Source of the DNA: Maribacter sp.
Lineage (GTDB): Bacteria; Bacteroidota; Bacteroidia; Flavobacteriales; Flavobacteriaceae
NCBI GenBank assembly: GCA_022865355.1
Contig: JALHST010000117.1
Span: 1-45,765 of the forward strand
Reading direction: 5' to 3'
Length of the DNA stretch: 45,765 nucleotides
The notes beneath the pieces were generated by a model. That model ran no database searches. It was not told the origin of the DNA and saw only the letters and a program-made list of their open reading frames with translations. Both the position numbers and the translations under genes were made by a program. Shown in pieces: positions 7,212 to 16,727 of the stretch (position 1 is its first letter; every line of letters starts with the position of its first letter).

Positions 7212-8561
7212 ATGCTGAACATATCAATTAACCCCCTGAATAAAACAGTACCGCTTATCGGTTTTAAATCAACCGAAAAGGTCTTTCATCAAAGACATTA
7301 TAAGCATTTTAACCGATTCTTGACCGGTTCCGCGATTTTTGTGTTCATCGTCCTATTTTTGCCATGGACCCAGAATATTCGGGGAAAGGGGTATTTGACT
7401 ACCTTGAAGCCCGACCAACGCCCGCAGACAATACAATCACCTATTCCCGGCCGTATCGAAAAGTGGTATGTACAGGAAGGTGACTACGTTCAAAAAGGAG
7501 ATACCATTCTTTTCATTTCAGAAATTAAGAACGAATATTTCGATCCCAATCTGGTGGAACGAACAGGACAACAAATCAAATCAAAAACAATGGCCTTGGA
7601 ATCTTATGGGAGCAAAGTGAAGGCATTGAACAATCAGATAGGGGCACTGGGGAACGAAAGGAAATTAAAATTGGAACAGGCCAAGAACAAATTGATGCAA
7701 TCGCGATTGAAGGTACAGAGCGATAGTATGGATTTGGAAGCTGCCAAAACGAATATCACTATTGCCGAAAGACAGTATGTTCGCGTTGAGCAATTGCAGA
7801 AGGAAGGTCTAAAAGCCGTTACTGATGTAGAAGAAAAGCGTTTAAAATGGCAAGAAACCCAGGCAAAGTTGATTTCGCAAGAAAACCTGCTGTTGGCTTC
7901 TAAAAATGAGATCCTCAATGCCGAAATGGAAATCAATCGCCTTCAGGCAGAATTCACCGACAAAATTTCAAAGGCACAGAGTGAGATGTATACGGCCCAA
8001 TCAAGTCGGTTCGATTCTGAAGCACAAGTAACAAAGCTTGAAAATGAGTACACTAATTATGAGATGCGTAATGATATGTATTACATACGGGCGCCTCAGA
8101 GTGGATATATCAACAAGGCCTTAAAAGGAGGTATTGGTGAAACCTTCAAGGAAGGCGAACGATTGGTTGGCATAATGCCTGCCGATTATGATATGGCCGT
8201 CGAAACTTTTGTGGAGCCCCTAGATCTTCCTTTGGTGCATATTGGCGAGGACGTACGCATTCAATTCGATGGCTGGCCCGTCATTGTTTTTAGCGGATGG
8301 CCCAATATTTCGTATGGCACCTACGGAGGAAAAGTAATTGCTATTGAAACTTTTATCAGCGAAAACGGAAAATACCGTGTACTCTTGGCCCCTGATCCCC
8401 TTGACCATCCTTGGCCCAGCGCATTACGCGTAGGGTCGGGGGCAAATACGATTGCCCTTCTTGAAGATGTGCCAATATGGTATGAGCTCTGGAGACAGCT
8501 CAATGGCTTTCCGCCGAATTATTACCAACCCGAAAAAGACACCGCAAAAGCCACCAAATAA
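7212..8561 (+). CDS. HlyD-family periplasmic adaptor (membrane fusion protein)
   Basis: This 449-residue protein bridges the inner-membrane ABC protein and the outer-membrane channel. It has a cytoplasmic N-terminus of about 35 residues, one membrane segment (about 37-53, GSAIFVFIVLFLPW), and a first lipoyl half-motif (QSPIPGRIEKWYVQEGDYVQKGDTIL, about 75-100). A long alpha-helical hairpin rich in K, E, Q and L follows (about 115-280), then the second lipoyl half and beta-barrel part (YYIRAPQSGYINKA, GIGETFKEGERLVGI). The single membrane segment and long hairpin fit HlyD/EmrA-type adaptors. It lies between the ABC gene (6 nt) and the TolC gene (1-nt overlap, TAATG), so the three parts of a tripartite pump are made together. 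Confidence 0.9.
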   Translation: MLNISINPLNKTVPLIGFKSTEKVFHQRHYKHFNRFLTGSAIFVFIVLFLPWTQNIRGKGYLTTLKPDQRPQTIQSPIPGRIEKWYVQEGDYVQKGDTILFISEIKNEYFDPNLVERTGQQIKSKTMALESYGSKVKALNNQIGALGNERKLKLEQAKNKLMQSRLKVQSDSMDLEAAKTNITIAERQYVRVEQLQKEGLKAVTDVEEKRLKWQETQAKLISQENLLLASKNEILNAEMEINRLQAEFTDKISKAQSEMYTAQSSRFDSEAQVTKLENEYTNYEMRNDMYYIRAPQSGYINKALKGGIGETFKEGERLVGIMPADYDMAVETFVEPLDLPLVHIGEDVRIQFDGWPVIVFSGWPNISYGTYGGKVIAIETFISENGKYRVLLAPDPLDHPWPSALRVGSGANTIALLEDVPIWYELWRQLNGFPPNYYQPEKDTAKATK

Positions 8562-9964
8562 TGCGCAATTTTCTGAGCTACATACTGGTTTTGTTCTTTT
8601 TCATGGCCAATGCGCAAGAGCCTGATAAGCTTGTCCTTGGTTTTAAGGAGTATTTGGGGTATGTGAAAAAGTATCACCCTGTAGCCAAACAGGCCGAATT
8701 GAAAATAGAGATGGGCCAAGCGAATCTGATGCGTTCCCGTGGTGGATTCGACCCTATGCTCGAGCTTGATTACGATAGAAAGGAATTTAAGGGAACTGAA
8801 TATTTCGACCGCCTGAATGCCACATTTAAGATTCCGACTTGGTTCGGCATTGACCTGAAAGGCAATTTTGAGCAGAACAATGGGGATTTTCTGAATCCTG
8901 AGAATCGTGTCCCGATTGATGGATTGTACAGTGCGGGAGTTTCTATGTCGGTTGGCCAGGGCTTTTGGGTCAACGAACGTATGGCGACCTTACGAAAGGC
9001 CAAATTTTTCAGGGAGCAATCGAAGGTCGACCGAGACCTTCAGGTCAACCAGATATTGTTCGAGGCCTCCTTGGCCTATTTTAACTGGTTGCAGGCGTAT
9101 CAGGACCATCAGATTTTTCAAAATTTTTTAGACAATGCCGAAGTGCGTTTGGCCGGTGTCAGAACAAATGCCAGATTGGGAGAAGTGCCGGCAATCGACA
9201 CCCTTGAAGCGAGAATTGCCTCTCAGGATCGCGCCCTGAATTTAGAGCAGGCCAAGGTGCGTCTGATGCAGCAGTCGCTTGAGCTCTCAAATTTCCTTTG
9301 GTTGAATGATAATATTCCCGTAGAACTCAATCCCAGCATAGTGCCCGATATGGATCTTGAGGAACGTATTGATATCACCTTGGAAATTCTCGGGAAACCA
9401 TTGGACAGCTTCACCATCCAAAATCACCCCAAGCTTAAATCATTGGGTTATAAAATAGATGGACTTCAGGTCGAAAAAAACATGAAAGCGAATAAGATGT
9501 TGCCGGTAATCGATTTGGAATATAATTTTCTGACGGAAACACCTGACTTTATAACATCCTTTGAAAATCAAGGCTACAAAGGCGGATTGAATTTTAGATT
9601 ACCACTTTTTCTTAGAAAGGAACGTGGTGACTTAAAACTGGCAAAACTCAAGTTAAAAGATGCCGAGTTCGAGCTCGACAATGCAGAAATACAAATAAGG
9701 AACAAGACCCTGGCCATTTACCGTGAACTTGAATCTTTCGAGGCACAGAATGCGCTAATAAAAGAAATTGTAGCCAATTACAATACCTTACTCGCCGCCG
9801 AGGAACGCAAATTTAGTTTTGGGGAAAGTTCACTGTTTCTTATAAATACTCGTGAAGGCAAACTTATAGATTCCAAGTTGAAGCAGAACGAGGTTCGCAA
9901 TAAGTATTTTTCGGCCAAGGCTAAATTATTCAATAGTTTAGCTGTAGTACCTGGGAATTTGTGA
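8561..9964 (+). CDS. TolC-family outer-membrane efflux protein
   Basis: This 467-residue protein begins with a signal peptide (MRNFLSYILVLFFFMANAQ, cleavage near residue 19). The mature part shows the two-fold repeated helix/strand plan of TolC channels: YVKKYHPVAKQAELKIEMGQANLMRSRGGFDPMLEL near the start, and the matching HPKLKSLGYKIDGLQVEKNMKANKMLPVIDLEY in the second half. It should form the trimeric outer-membrane channel and periplasmic tunnel for the adjacent HlyD adaptor and ABC protein. It is the last gene of the operon. The 116 nt before the convergent TonB-like gene hold no clear terminator. Confidence 0.88.
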   Translation: MRNFLSYILVLFFFMANAQEPDKLVLGFKEYLGYVKKYHPVAKQAELKIEMGQANLMRSRGGFDPMLELDYDRKEFKGTEYFDRLNATFKIPTWFGIDLKGNFEQNNGDFLNPENRVPIDGLYSAGVSMSVGQGFWVNERMATLRKAKFFREQSKVDRDLQVNQILFEASLAYFNWLQAYQDHQIFQNFLDNAEVRLAGVRTNARLGEVPAIDTLEARIASQDRALNLEQAKVRLMQQSLELSNFLWLNDNIPVELNPSIVPDMDLEERIDITLEILGKPLDSFTIQNHPKLKSLGYKIDGLQVEKNMKANKMLPVIDLEYNFLTETPDFITSFENQGYKGGLNFRLPLFLRKERGDLKLAKLKLKDAEFELDNAEIQIRNKTLAIYRELESFEAQNALIKEIVANYNTLLAAEERKFSFGESSLFLINTREGKLIDSKLKQNEVRNKYFSAKAKLFNSLAVVPGNL

Positions 9965-10080
9965 TAGCAATTGTATTATTTGGTTGGCCATTCGCCAATT
10001 GAAAGGTTGTGTCCCAATCCAAATCACAGCAATTGGGATTTAAAAAGCGAGGCCAAGTCAAGCCCAATATTTCGATACTA

Positions 10081-10815
10081 TCATGACTTCTCTTGATAAA
10101 TATAGGTAATCGTACCTTTTTGGGTAGGTTTCGAGGAAGAATTGAATTTGGCCTTAAGCGCATAGGTAATGGCATTGTCGACGAGGCAGCCGTTCGATGT
10201 GCTGGAGCTTTTTTCGTTAAAATCAGCGGCCGTAACATTTCCCAATGCGTCAACTGAAATATTGACTACCACCTTACCTCCTTCGATGCAGGTATAAATG
10301 GGTGGCGGCAAGCGATAGTTATTTCGATTGATCAAGGAGTAAGATACCGAAGTGCGACGGGCGGCAAGATTATTCGTAAATACTTCCTTATCGGCCTCTT
10401 TTTCCCCAATCATTTGTTCCGCTTCCTCCCTTTTTTTGGCAAGTTCCTTAATTTTGGCTACATATTCCGAGTCTGCCAAAAGATCATCGGATGCTCCTTC
10501 ATTATCGTTCGCGGTCGTTTTCTCCGCCATGATTTCTTCCAGCGTCTTTAAGGGTTCCGGATTGCCAAAACTCGGTTTTTCAGCTTCGTTGAAGGCCATA
10601 TGCGTCTTTATCGGATCGGCTTTTTGAAGTTCTTCTGCAGATTTTTCCTCTTCTTTGATAATTTCCTGCAAATCTTGATCATCCAGCACCATTTCGACCA
10701 TATAGTCGTCCTCTTTTTCCTGTTGTCCCAAGTGGATATTGAATAAAATCAATACCATCAATGACAAAGAAAAAAAAGTAATCAAAAATGATAATTGCTT
10801 GCGATTCAGGTTCAT
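10081..10815 (-). CDS. TonB-like energy-transducer protein
   Basis: This 244-residue protein has a short N-terminal basic stretch, one membrane segment (about residues 8-27, LSFLITFFSLSLMVLILFNI), then an acidic, Lys/Glu-rich spacer (about 33-150) and a C-terminal TonB-like beta-alpha-beta domain. The last part contains GGKVVVNISVDALGNVTAADF and ends AITYALKAKFN...GTITYIYQ. The layout matches TonB-type proteins that couple the inner-membrane proton gradient to outer-membrane receptors. The spacer is charged and not Pro-rich, as is common in Bacteroidetes. Two cysteines in the C-terminal domain (in YTCIEGG and NGCLVD) could form a disulfide. No ExbB or ExbD gene is nearby; the partner receptor is unknown. 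Confidence 0.72.
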   Translation of the reverse strand: MNLNRKQLSFLITFFSLSLMVLILFNIHLGQQEKEDDYMVEMVLDDQDLQEIIKEEEKSAEELQKADPIKTHMAFNEAEKPSFGNPEPLKTLEEIMAEKTTANDNEGASDDLLADSEYVAKIKELAKKREEAEQMIGEKEADKEVFTNNLAARRTSVSYSLINRNNYRLPPPIYTCIEGGKVVVNISVDALGNVTAADFNEKSSSTSNGCLVDNAITYALKAKFNSSSKPTQKGTITYIYQEKS

Positions 10816-10870
10816 AGTGCTATAACCACAATTTGATAAAAATATTTTAATTGATCGTCAAATTGAAATG

Positions 10871-11590
10871 TTATTCCAAGTAATGTTGTGAGTTATCAGT
10901 TTTACCGAGTATAATTTCCCCAAAAATGCTCGGATCCATGGCTTTATTTACGTTGAAATCACCTATTTTGGTTCTTCGCAGCGCCGATAAATACCCTCCG
11001 CTCTTTAAGGAGGACCCCAAATCATGTGCCAAAGATCTTATGTACGTACCTTTACTACAAATTACACGAAAGTGTACTTCGGGCAGGTTTATTTCAGTAA
11101 TTATTAATTCTGATATAGTAACCAAACGTTTATTAACTTCAACTTCCTTCCCTTCCCGGGCATATTCGTATAGCCGTTTCCCATCTTTTTTCAATGCCGA
11201 ATATATGGGTGGCCGCTGCTCGATCTCACCGATGAAATCATTTGCTTTTTGCCTTATAAGATCTGCCGTCAAATGATCCATCGGAAAGTTTTGGTCAACT
11301 GCAGTCTCCATATCATAGGATGGCGTAGTCGCACCCAGGGTTATGGTTCCAACATATTCTTTGACCTGCCCCTGCAGCTCGTTGATTTTTTTGGTAAACT
11401 TTCCGGTGCAGATAAGTAAAAGTCCGGTTGCCAGCGGATCCAACGTTCCGGCATGGCCAATCTTAATTTTTTTTATCTTGAATTTTTTCCGGATAGCCCA
11501 CTTGATCTTATTTACCGCTTGAAATGATGTCCAGCCAAGGGGTTTGTCTATGAGTAAGACCTGTCCTTCCTGAAATTCTTCCAAAGTCAT
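10871..11590 (-). CDS. truB: tRNA pseudouridine(55) synthase
   Basis: TruB converts U55 in the T-loop of tRNAs to pseudouridine. The 239 residues include the opening LLIDKPLGWTSFQAVNKIK, the catalytic motif KIGHAGTLDPLATGLL with catalytic D51, the RPPIYSALKKDGKRLYEYAR segment and CSKGTYIRSLAHDLG. The protein is short compared with the ~300-residue E. coli enzyme because the C-terminal PUA-like domain is reduced, which is usual in Bacteroidetes. The start codon overlaps the uppP stop by one base (TAATG), so translation is probably coupled. It is the last gene of the ftsX-DUF3098-uppP-truB operon. Confidence 0.95.
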   Translation of the reverse strand: MTLEEFQEGQVLLIDKPLGWTSFQAVNKIKWAIRKKFKIKKIKIGHAGTLDPLATGLLLICTGKFTKKINELQGQVKEYVGTITLGATTPSYDMETAVDQNFPMDHLTADLIRQKANDFIGEIEQRPPIYSALKKDGKRLYEYAREGKEVEVNKRLVTISELIITEINLPEVHFRVICSKGTYIRSLAHDLGSSLKSGGYLSALRRTKIGDFNVNKAMDPSIFGEIILGKTDNSQHYLE

Positions 11591-12375
11591 TAAATCACGG
11601 TTAGGGGTCGAAGGAAGTAATGAATGACAAGAAGTGCGATTCCGACAATGATTCTGTAGTATCCAAACATTTTAAACCCGTGTTTGCTGAGGTATCCTAT
11701 AAAACTTTTAATGGCCAGAAGTGCCACTAGGAATCCCACAACATTACCAATGATCAATAAATTAATTTGATTTTGTGAGAGCGTAAAGCCGGCGTTGTAG
11801 TAGTCATAACTTCTTTTAAGGGTCGCTCCCAACATGGTCGGTACGGCTAGGAAAAAGGAAAACTCGGCAGCGGCCGTCCTTGAAAGTTTTTGGGTCATAC
11901 CCCCAACGATACTTGCGCCACTCCTCGAAACACCCGGAATCATGGCCAAACACTGAAATAGGCCAATTTTAAAAGCCATGCCATAAGATATTTCGGTATT
12001 TTCCGAATTGCCGAACCAATCATCGACCTTTAAAAGTATGATACCCCCAAGGACTAGGGAAACGGCTACGGTTATTGGATTTTCCAATAAGGAATAGATT
12101 AGGTCGCTCAGCAGTAAACCAAAGACCACTGCCGGCAAAAAGGCCAATAGAAGTTTAAAATAGAAGTCAACGCTTTGAAAAAAGCGTTTGAAATAAAGGA
12201 CCACCACCGATAAAATCGTGCCTAATTGAATTACAATGGTAAACAACTTAGTAAAATCTTCCTGGGCAATCCCAAAAAAGGAGGAAGCAATGATCATATG
12301 TCCCGTAGAAGAAATGGGTAAATACTCGGTAATACCTTCGATAATCGCAAGGACTATGGCCTGTAGTATATCCAA
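11590..12375 (-). CDS. uppP: Undecaprenyl-diphosphate phosphatase
   Basis: UppP (BacA) dephosphorylates undecaprenyl pyrophosphate to the carrier lipid used for peptidoglycan and other envelope glycans; it is an integral inner-membrane enzyme and gives bacitracin tolerance. The 261-residue protein has about eight hydrophobic segments and both signature regions: [16 protein letters not shown] (E13, E17, H26) and PGVSRSGAS around residue 150. The gene is separated from the upstream DUF3098 gene by 3 nt and overlaps truB by 1 nt. Confidence 0.95.
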   Translation of the reverse strand: MDILQAIVLAIIEGITEYLPISSTGHMIIASSFFGIAQEDFTKLFTIVIQLGTILSVVVLYFKRFFQSVDFYFKLLLAFLPAVVFGLLLSDLIYSLLENPITVAVSLVLGGIILLKVDDWFGNSENTEISYGMAFKIGLFQCLAMIPGVSRSGASIVGGMTQKLSRTAAAEFSFFLAVPTMLGATLKRSYDYYNAGFTLSQNQINLLIIGNVVGFLVALLAIKSFIGYLSKHGFKMFGYYRIIVGIALLVIHYFLRPLTVI

Positions 12376-12378
12376 AAT

Positions 12379-12645
12379 CTATTTATTCTTGTGAGGATTC
12401 AATAGTATGGCATACACTTCTATGCCCAAGCCAATAAGAACCAGGGTTGGTGCCAATCGTATTCTTCTAAAATTGAAGATATCCTCGTTAAAAATACTGG
12501 GGTCATCACTGCCACCGCCACTCATTAAAATAAAACCCAACACTATACATGCGATGCCGATAAACCTGAATAGATAGTTCTTTTCTTGGAAGATAAATTC
12601 CTGCTGCGGGCCTTGCCCCATTTTATTCGTTTCTTTTTTGCCCAT
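12379..12645 (-). CDS. DUF3098 small membrane protein
   Basis: This 88-residue protein has a polar N-terminus and two membrane segments (about residues 26-42, FRFIGIACIVLGFILM, and about 66-80, APTLVLIGLGIEVYAILL). Between them is the characteristic SGGGSDDPSIFNEDIFNFRRIRLAP, diagnostic of the Bacteroidetes family DUF3098. Its function is unknown. Its constant place between ftsX and uppP suggests a role connected with cell-wall synthesis or division. It lies 9 nt after ftsX and 3 nt before uppP. Confidence 0.88.
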   Translation of the reverse strand: MGKKETNKMGQGPQQEFIFQEKNYLFRFIGIACIVLGFILMSGGGSDDPSIFNEDIFNFRRIRLAPTLVLIGLGIEVYAILLNPHKNK

Positions 12646-12654
12646 GGCGCAAAT

Positions 12655-13533
12655 TTAATAATATAATTCGTCAGTCTTAAGATTTAAAAAGCGCTGTGTA
12701 GCAAAGTAAGTACTTATAAATGAGATAAGTATTCCTAGCATAAAAACACCCAAAAAAAGCATTATGAGTAAACTGCTATCATTAAATAACTCAAGTTCGG
12801 GAAAGGTCTTGTTGACATAATAGAGAACGCCCGCCAGAGCTAAGAGGGCTAGTAAGGCCCCTAACATGCCCAGTTTGATATTCGTCCATATGAACGGCCT
12901 TCGTATAAATGTTTTGGTCGCTCCGACCATTTGCATGGTTTTTATTATAAAACGTTTTGAATAAATAGACAAACGTATCGAACTATTTATGAGCAAAACG
13001 GCAATAAAGGTAAATAGGGCACTCGCTACCAAAATCCATAAGCTTATCTTCTTGACGTTCTCTGTCAAAAGTCCGACCAGGGGTTTGTCATAGCTTACCT
13101 CGTCGACATACCCTTTTTTAGAGAGTTCGGCTGCAATTTCCTCAATTTTTTCGAGCGATACAAAATCTGCTTTCAGTTGTACATCGATCGAGTTTTTTAG
13201 CGGATTGTAGCCTAAAAAATCCAAAAAATTCTCCCCAATTTCCTTACTATGCTGCTCTGCGGCCTCTTCCTTGGAGACAAAGGTGGCGGTCTTGGTATAT
13301 TCGGCCATGGCCAAACTCTTTTGCAGTTGGTCGATTTCGACTTCCTTGGCGGTATCCTTTAGAAAGAGTGAAATCGTAATTTGTTCCTTAAAATGGTCTG
13401 CCATTTTTTTGGTATTCAACACCAAAAGCCCTAGAATGCCTAACAAAAAAAGTACGAGTCCGATACTGAGTACAACCGAGAAATACGAAGATATCAATTT
13501 CTGTTTTTGATAGCTTTCAAATGATTTGCCCAT
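12655..13533 (-). CDS. ftsX: Cell-division ABC permease FtsX
   Basis: FtsX pairs with the ATPase FtsE at the divisome and relays ATP hydrolysis to periplasmic wall hydrolases. The 292 residues contain one N-terminal membrane segment (about 17-39), an extracytoplasmic domain (about 40-165, including ITISLFLKD and the YVDEVSYDKPLV part) and the three-segment FtsX/MacB-like domain (about 168-285) with RFIIKTMQMVGATKTFIRRPF as the coupling loop. ftsE is not in the window. It heads the operon with DUF3098, uppP and truB. A near-consensus -7 element on the minus strand (TATTTTTA, 13551-13558) lies 17 nt before the start. Confidence 0.92.
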   Translation of the reverse strand: MGKSFESYQKQKLISSYFSVVLSIGLVLFLLGILGLLVLNTKKMADHFKEQITISLFLKDTAKEVEIDQLQKSLAMAEYTKTATFVSKEEAAEQHSKEIGENFLDFLGYNPLKNSIDVQLKADFVSLEKIEEIAAELSKKGYVDEVSYDKPLVGLLTENVKKISLWILVASALFTFIAVLLINSSIRLSIYSKRFIIKTMQMVGATKTFIRRPFIWTNIKLGMLGALLALLALAGVLYYVNKTFPELELFNDSSLLIMLFLGVFMLGILISFISTYFATQRFLNLKTDELYY

Positions 13534-13579
13534 AAATGGTAATGAAAATGTAAAAATAGGAAAGTAAATTGAATAAACT

Positions 13580-13587
13580 TATTTTTG
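13580..13587 (+). promoter_or_regulatory. Promoter -7 element of leuS
   Basis: TAttTTTG matches the Bacteroidetes -7 consensus exactly and lies 26 nt before the ATG at 13614. It also lies downstream of the possible TTG start at 13569, which would then be untranscribed and so cannot be the real start. Confidence 0.6.
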
Positions 13588-13613
13588 CTCCTTATTCAAA
13601 GGGAACACCTATC

Positions 13614-16580
13614 ATGCAGTACAATTTCAACGAAATTGAGGCCAAATGGCAGAAATATTGGGCGGAGAACCAGACTTTCAAGGCAGCGAATGGTTCGGAT
13701 AAACCGAAATTCTATGTATTGGACATGTTTCCATATCCTTCCGGGGCCGGTTTGCATGTGGGGCATCCATTGGGGTATATCGCCAGTGATATTTATGCCC
13801 GCTATAAAAGACATCAAGGGTTTAATGTTTTGCATCCCATGGGTTACGATTCCTTTGGTTTGCCCGCCGAGCAATATGCCATACAGACCGGACAGCATCC
13901 TGCCGATACCACTCGGGTAAACATAGAGGGTGGAAAAGACAAGGAAGGCAATGTTATTGAGGGCTACCGCAAACAATTGGACCGAATGGGTTTTTCATTT
14001 GATTGGGGCCGAGAGGTACGCACCAGTGACCCAAGCTATTACAAATGGACACAGTGGATCTTTATTAAACTATTTAATACTTGGTACAACAAGGTGTCGG
14101 ACAAAGCGGAGGACATCAAAACATTGATCACTACTTTTGAAGCAGAGGGAAATATAATCGTTTCTGCAATATGCGATGCGGATGTACCAATTTTTAGTGC
14201 GAAGGAATGGAGGCAGTATACCCGAAAACGACAGGAGGAAATACTTTTAAAATATAGGCTTACCTATTTAGCGGAGTCGGAGGTCAACTGGTGTCCCGCC
14301 CTGGGCACGGTACTCGCCAACGATGAGATAGTAAACGGGGTTTCAGAACGGGGTGGTCACCCCGTGATCCGTAAAAAGATGACCCAATGGAGCATGCGCA
14401 TTACGGCGTATGCCGAACGCCTGTTAAACGGACTGGAAAAAATCGATTGGCCGCAACCCTTAAAAGATTCGCAAGCCAATTGGATCGGCCGGAGCGTGGG
14501 AGCAATCGTAAAATTCAAGTTGCTAAGTGCAACAAAGGACAAAATTTCTTCCCTCGAACCTAAGCCTTTAACCCCAAAGAACTTTATAGAAGTTTTTACG
14601 ACCCGGCCCGACACGATCTTCGGGGTAAGCTTTATGACCTTGGCCCCGGAACACGATTTGGTGCCTATGATTACGACGACTGAGCAAAAAGAGGAGGTAG
14701 AGTCATATATCGAGGCCACGGCAAGACGTTCTGAACGGGACCGCATGTCTGATGTAAAAACGATCAGTGGAGCCTTTACGGGGGCTTATGTCGAGCACCC
14801 CTTTACCAAAGAACCGGTACCTGTATGGATCGGCGACTATGTTTTAGCGGGTTATGGTACGGGTGCCGTTATGTCAGTGCCTTGTGGGGACCAACGCGAT
14901 TATGATTTCGCGAAACATTTTAATATTCCCATTCCCAACATATTTGAAGGTGTCGATATCTCTCTGGAGGCTTTTGCAGATAAGGACAATACGATTATCG
15001 CCAATTCCGATTTTTTAAACGGACTCACCTATAAAGAGGCCACGGGAAAGGTCATAGCAGCGTTGGAAAAGATAGGGCACGGGGAAGGCAAGGTCAATTA
15101 CCGGTTGCGAGATGCTGTTTTTAGCCGCCAACGCTATTGGGGAGAGCCCTTTCCGGTATACTATGACGAAGACGGCATGCCCCGGATGCTCGACGAAAAA
15201 TTTCTTCCCTTAAAACTGCCCGAAGTCAAAAAATACCTCCCTACCGAAACTGGCGAGCCCCCGTTGGGGAATGCGACGGTTTGGGCCTGGGATACGAATA
15301 ATTCGGCCGTGGTCGGTACGCGACTGATCGATCATAAATCGGTATTTCCATTGGAACTGAACACTATGCCCGGCTGGGCGGGAAGCTCCCAATATTTCAA
15401 TCGTTATATGGATGCCCACAATGAAAAGGCGATCTTTTCGCAAGAAGCCATCAATTATTGGCAAGATGTCGACCTGTATATCGGCGGGAGTGAACATGCC
15501 ACAGGGCATTTACTCTACTCCCGTTTTTGGCAAAAATTCATGTTCGACTTAGGGCTGGTACCCAAAGACGAATTTGCCAAAAAACTGATCAATCAGGGAA
15601 TGATAACCGGGACGAGTGCTTTTATTTACAGACTTGGACATCATCCGAACGTCTTCGTTTCCAAGGAACTGGTAGATGCCTACCAAAATGAAGAAACAAA
15701 GGAAGACGTTTTAAGGCAAATTCAAAGTGTCGTGGGGAACACCCTAAAAGACCTCTCATTTGATAAAATTCACGTCGATGTTGATTTTGTGGATGCCTCA
15801 GATCAATTAGATGTCATTAAGTTTAGGAACTGGCAGCCTGAATTCAAAAATGCCATGTTTATTCCGGACCGGGCACCAAAACTTTTACGGGAAGTCGAAA
15901 AAATGTCCAAATCAAAATACAACGTGGTGAGTCCGGATGCGATTTGTACCGAATATGGGGCGGATAGCCTGCGGCTTTATGAAATGTTCCTGGGCCCCCT
16001 GGAGCAATCTAAACCTTGGAATACCGCCGGAATTACGGGCGTACATAGCTTCCTTAAAAAACTGTGGAAACTTTATTTTGATGAAGAGGGATTAAAGGAT
16101 TTAAAAGCCGAACCCTCTGCTGAAAACCTCAAGACCTTGCATAAAACCATTAAAAAAGCGAAGGAGGATATCGAAAACTTCAGTTTCAACACCTCGGTAT
16201 CTACTTTTATGATCTGTGTGAACGAGTTGACGACCCAAAACTGTCAGAGCAAGTCGATTCTGGAGTCGTTGGCCATCTTGGTTTCACCATATGCCCCTCA
16301 TATAGCCGAGGAATTATGGGAAAAATTAGGAAATTCTACGTCCATTTCAACAGTGTCGTATCCTAAATTCGAAGCGAAATATGTCCTGGAGAGCAGTAAG
16401 GAATATCCTATCTCGTTCAACGGAAAATTACGATTTACCATTGAACTGCCATTAGACATGGGCAAGGACGAGATTGAGGCGGCCGTTCTGGCACATGAAA
16501 AGACCCGGCAGCAATTACAAGGGCGTACGCCCAAAAAAGTCATCATCGTACCAGGCAAAATCGTAAATATAGTGTCATAG
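13614..16580 (+). CDS. leuS: Leucyl-tRNA synthetase
   Basis: This class I synthetase charges tRNA-Leu. From ATG 13614 it has 988 residues, longer than the ~860 typical of E. coli. The HIGH-type motif is HVGH (48-51) after PYPSGAGL, the CP1 editing domain contains GTGAVMSVPCGDQRDYDFA, and KMSKS is at 763-767. Extra length comes from at least two insertions: about 50 residues after FNTWYN before the YRLTYLAESEVNWCP segment, and about 80 residues before KMSKS. A TTG start at 13569 would add 15 residues but lies upstream of the promoter -7 element, and the conserved beginning is MQYNFNEIEAKWQKYW. The gene is divergent from ftsX and has no partner downstream for 147 nt. Confidence 0.97.
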   Translation: MQYNFNEIEAKWQKYWAENQTFKAANGSDKPKFYVLDMFPYPSGAGLHVGHPLGYIASDIYARYKRHQGFNVLHPMGYDSFGLPAEQYAIQTGQHPADTTRVNIEGGKDKEGNVIEGYRKQLDRMGFSFDWGREVRTSDPSYYKWTQWIFIKLFNTWYNKVSDKAEDIKTLITTFEAEGNIIVSAICDADVPIFSAKEWRQYTRKRQEEILLKYRLTYLAESEVNWCPALGTVLANDEIVNGVSERGGHPVIRKKMTQWSMRITAYAERLLNGLEKIDWPQPLKDSQANWIGRSVGAIVKFKLLSATKDKISSLEPKPLTPKNFIEVFTTRPDTIFGVSFMTLAPEHDLVPMITTTEQKEEVESYIEATARRSERDRMSDVKTISGAFTGAYVEHPFTKEPVPVWIGDYVLAGYGTGAVMSVPCGDQRDYDFAKHFNIPIPNIFEGVDISLEAFADKDNTIIANSDFLNGLTYKEATGKVIAALEKIGHGEGKVNYRLRDAVFSRQRYWGEPFPVYYDEDGMPRMLDEKFLPLKLPEVKKYLPTETGEPPLGNATVWAWDTNNSAVVGTRLIDHKSVFPLELNTMPGWAGSSQYFNRYMDAHNEKAIFSQEAINYWQDVDLYIGGSEHATGHLLYSRFWQKFMFDLGLVPKDEFAKKLINQGMITGTSAFIYRLGHHPNVFVSKELVDAYQNEETKEDVLRQIQSVVGNTLKDLSFDKIHVDVDFVDASDQLDVIKFRNWQPEFKNAMFIPDRAPKLLREVEKMSKSKYNVVSPDAICTEYGADSLRLYEMFLGPLEQSKPWNTAGITGVHSFLKKLWKLYFDEEGLKDLKAEPSAENLKTLHKTIKKAKEDIENFSFNTSVSTFMICVNELTTQNCQSKSILESLAILVSPYAPHIAEELWEKLGNSTSISTVSYPKFEAKYVLESSKEYPISFNGKLRFTIELPLDMGKDEIEAAVLAHEKTRQQLQGRTPKKVIIVPGKIVNIVS

Positions 16581-16727
16581 TTTTGTTGCTCATTCAATTA
16601 AAAAACTATGAATGGGGTACATTTTGTCAGTTTAAACAGTTCGGCGACTTCCATTTGCCTTATGCGATAAGTATGGCGAGGTTTTTGCTTTTAATGATTA
16701 TATATAAATTTTAAATAGGATACGATT

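Noticed and set aside
4850-9964. Treating the exporter operon as an RND-type pump
   Set aside because: The inner-membrane component is an ABC permease-ATPase fusion, and the adaptor has the long HlyD hairpin; no RND protein is present.
9930-10253. A 107-codon minus-strand open frame covering the TolC/TonB-like junction
   Set aside because: It overlaps the 3' ends of both real genes and encodes no recognisable protein.
13569-13613. N-terminal extension of LeuRS from TTG 13569
   Set aside because: It lies upstream of the exact -7 element and does not match the family N-terminus.
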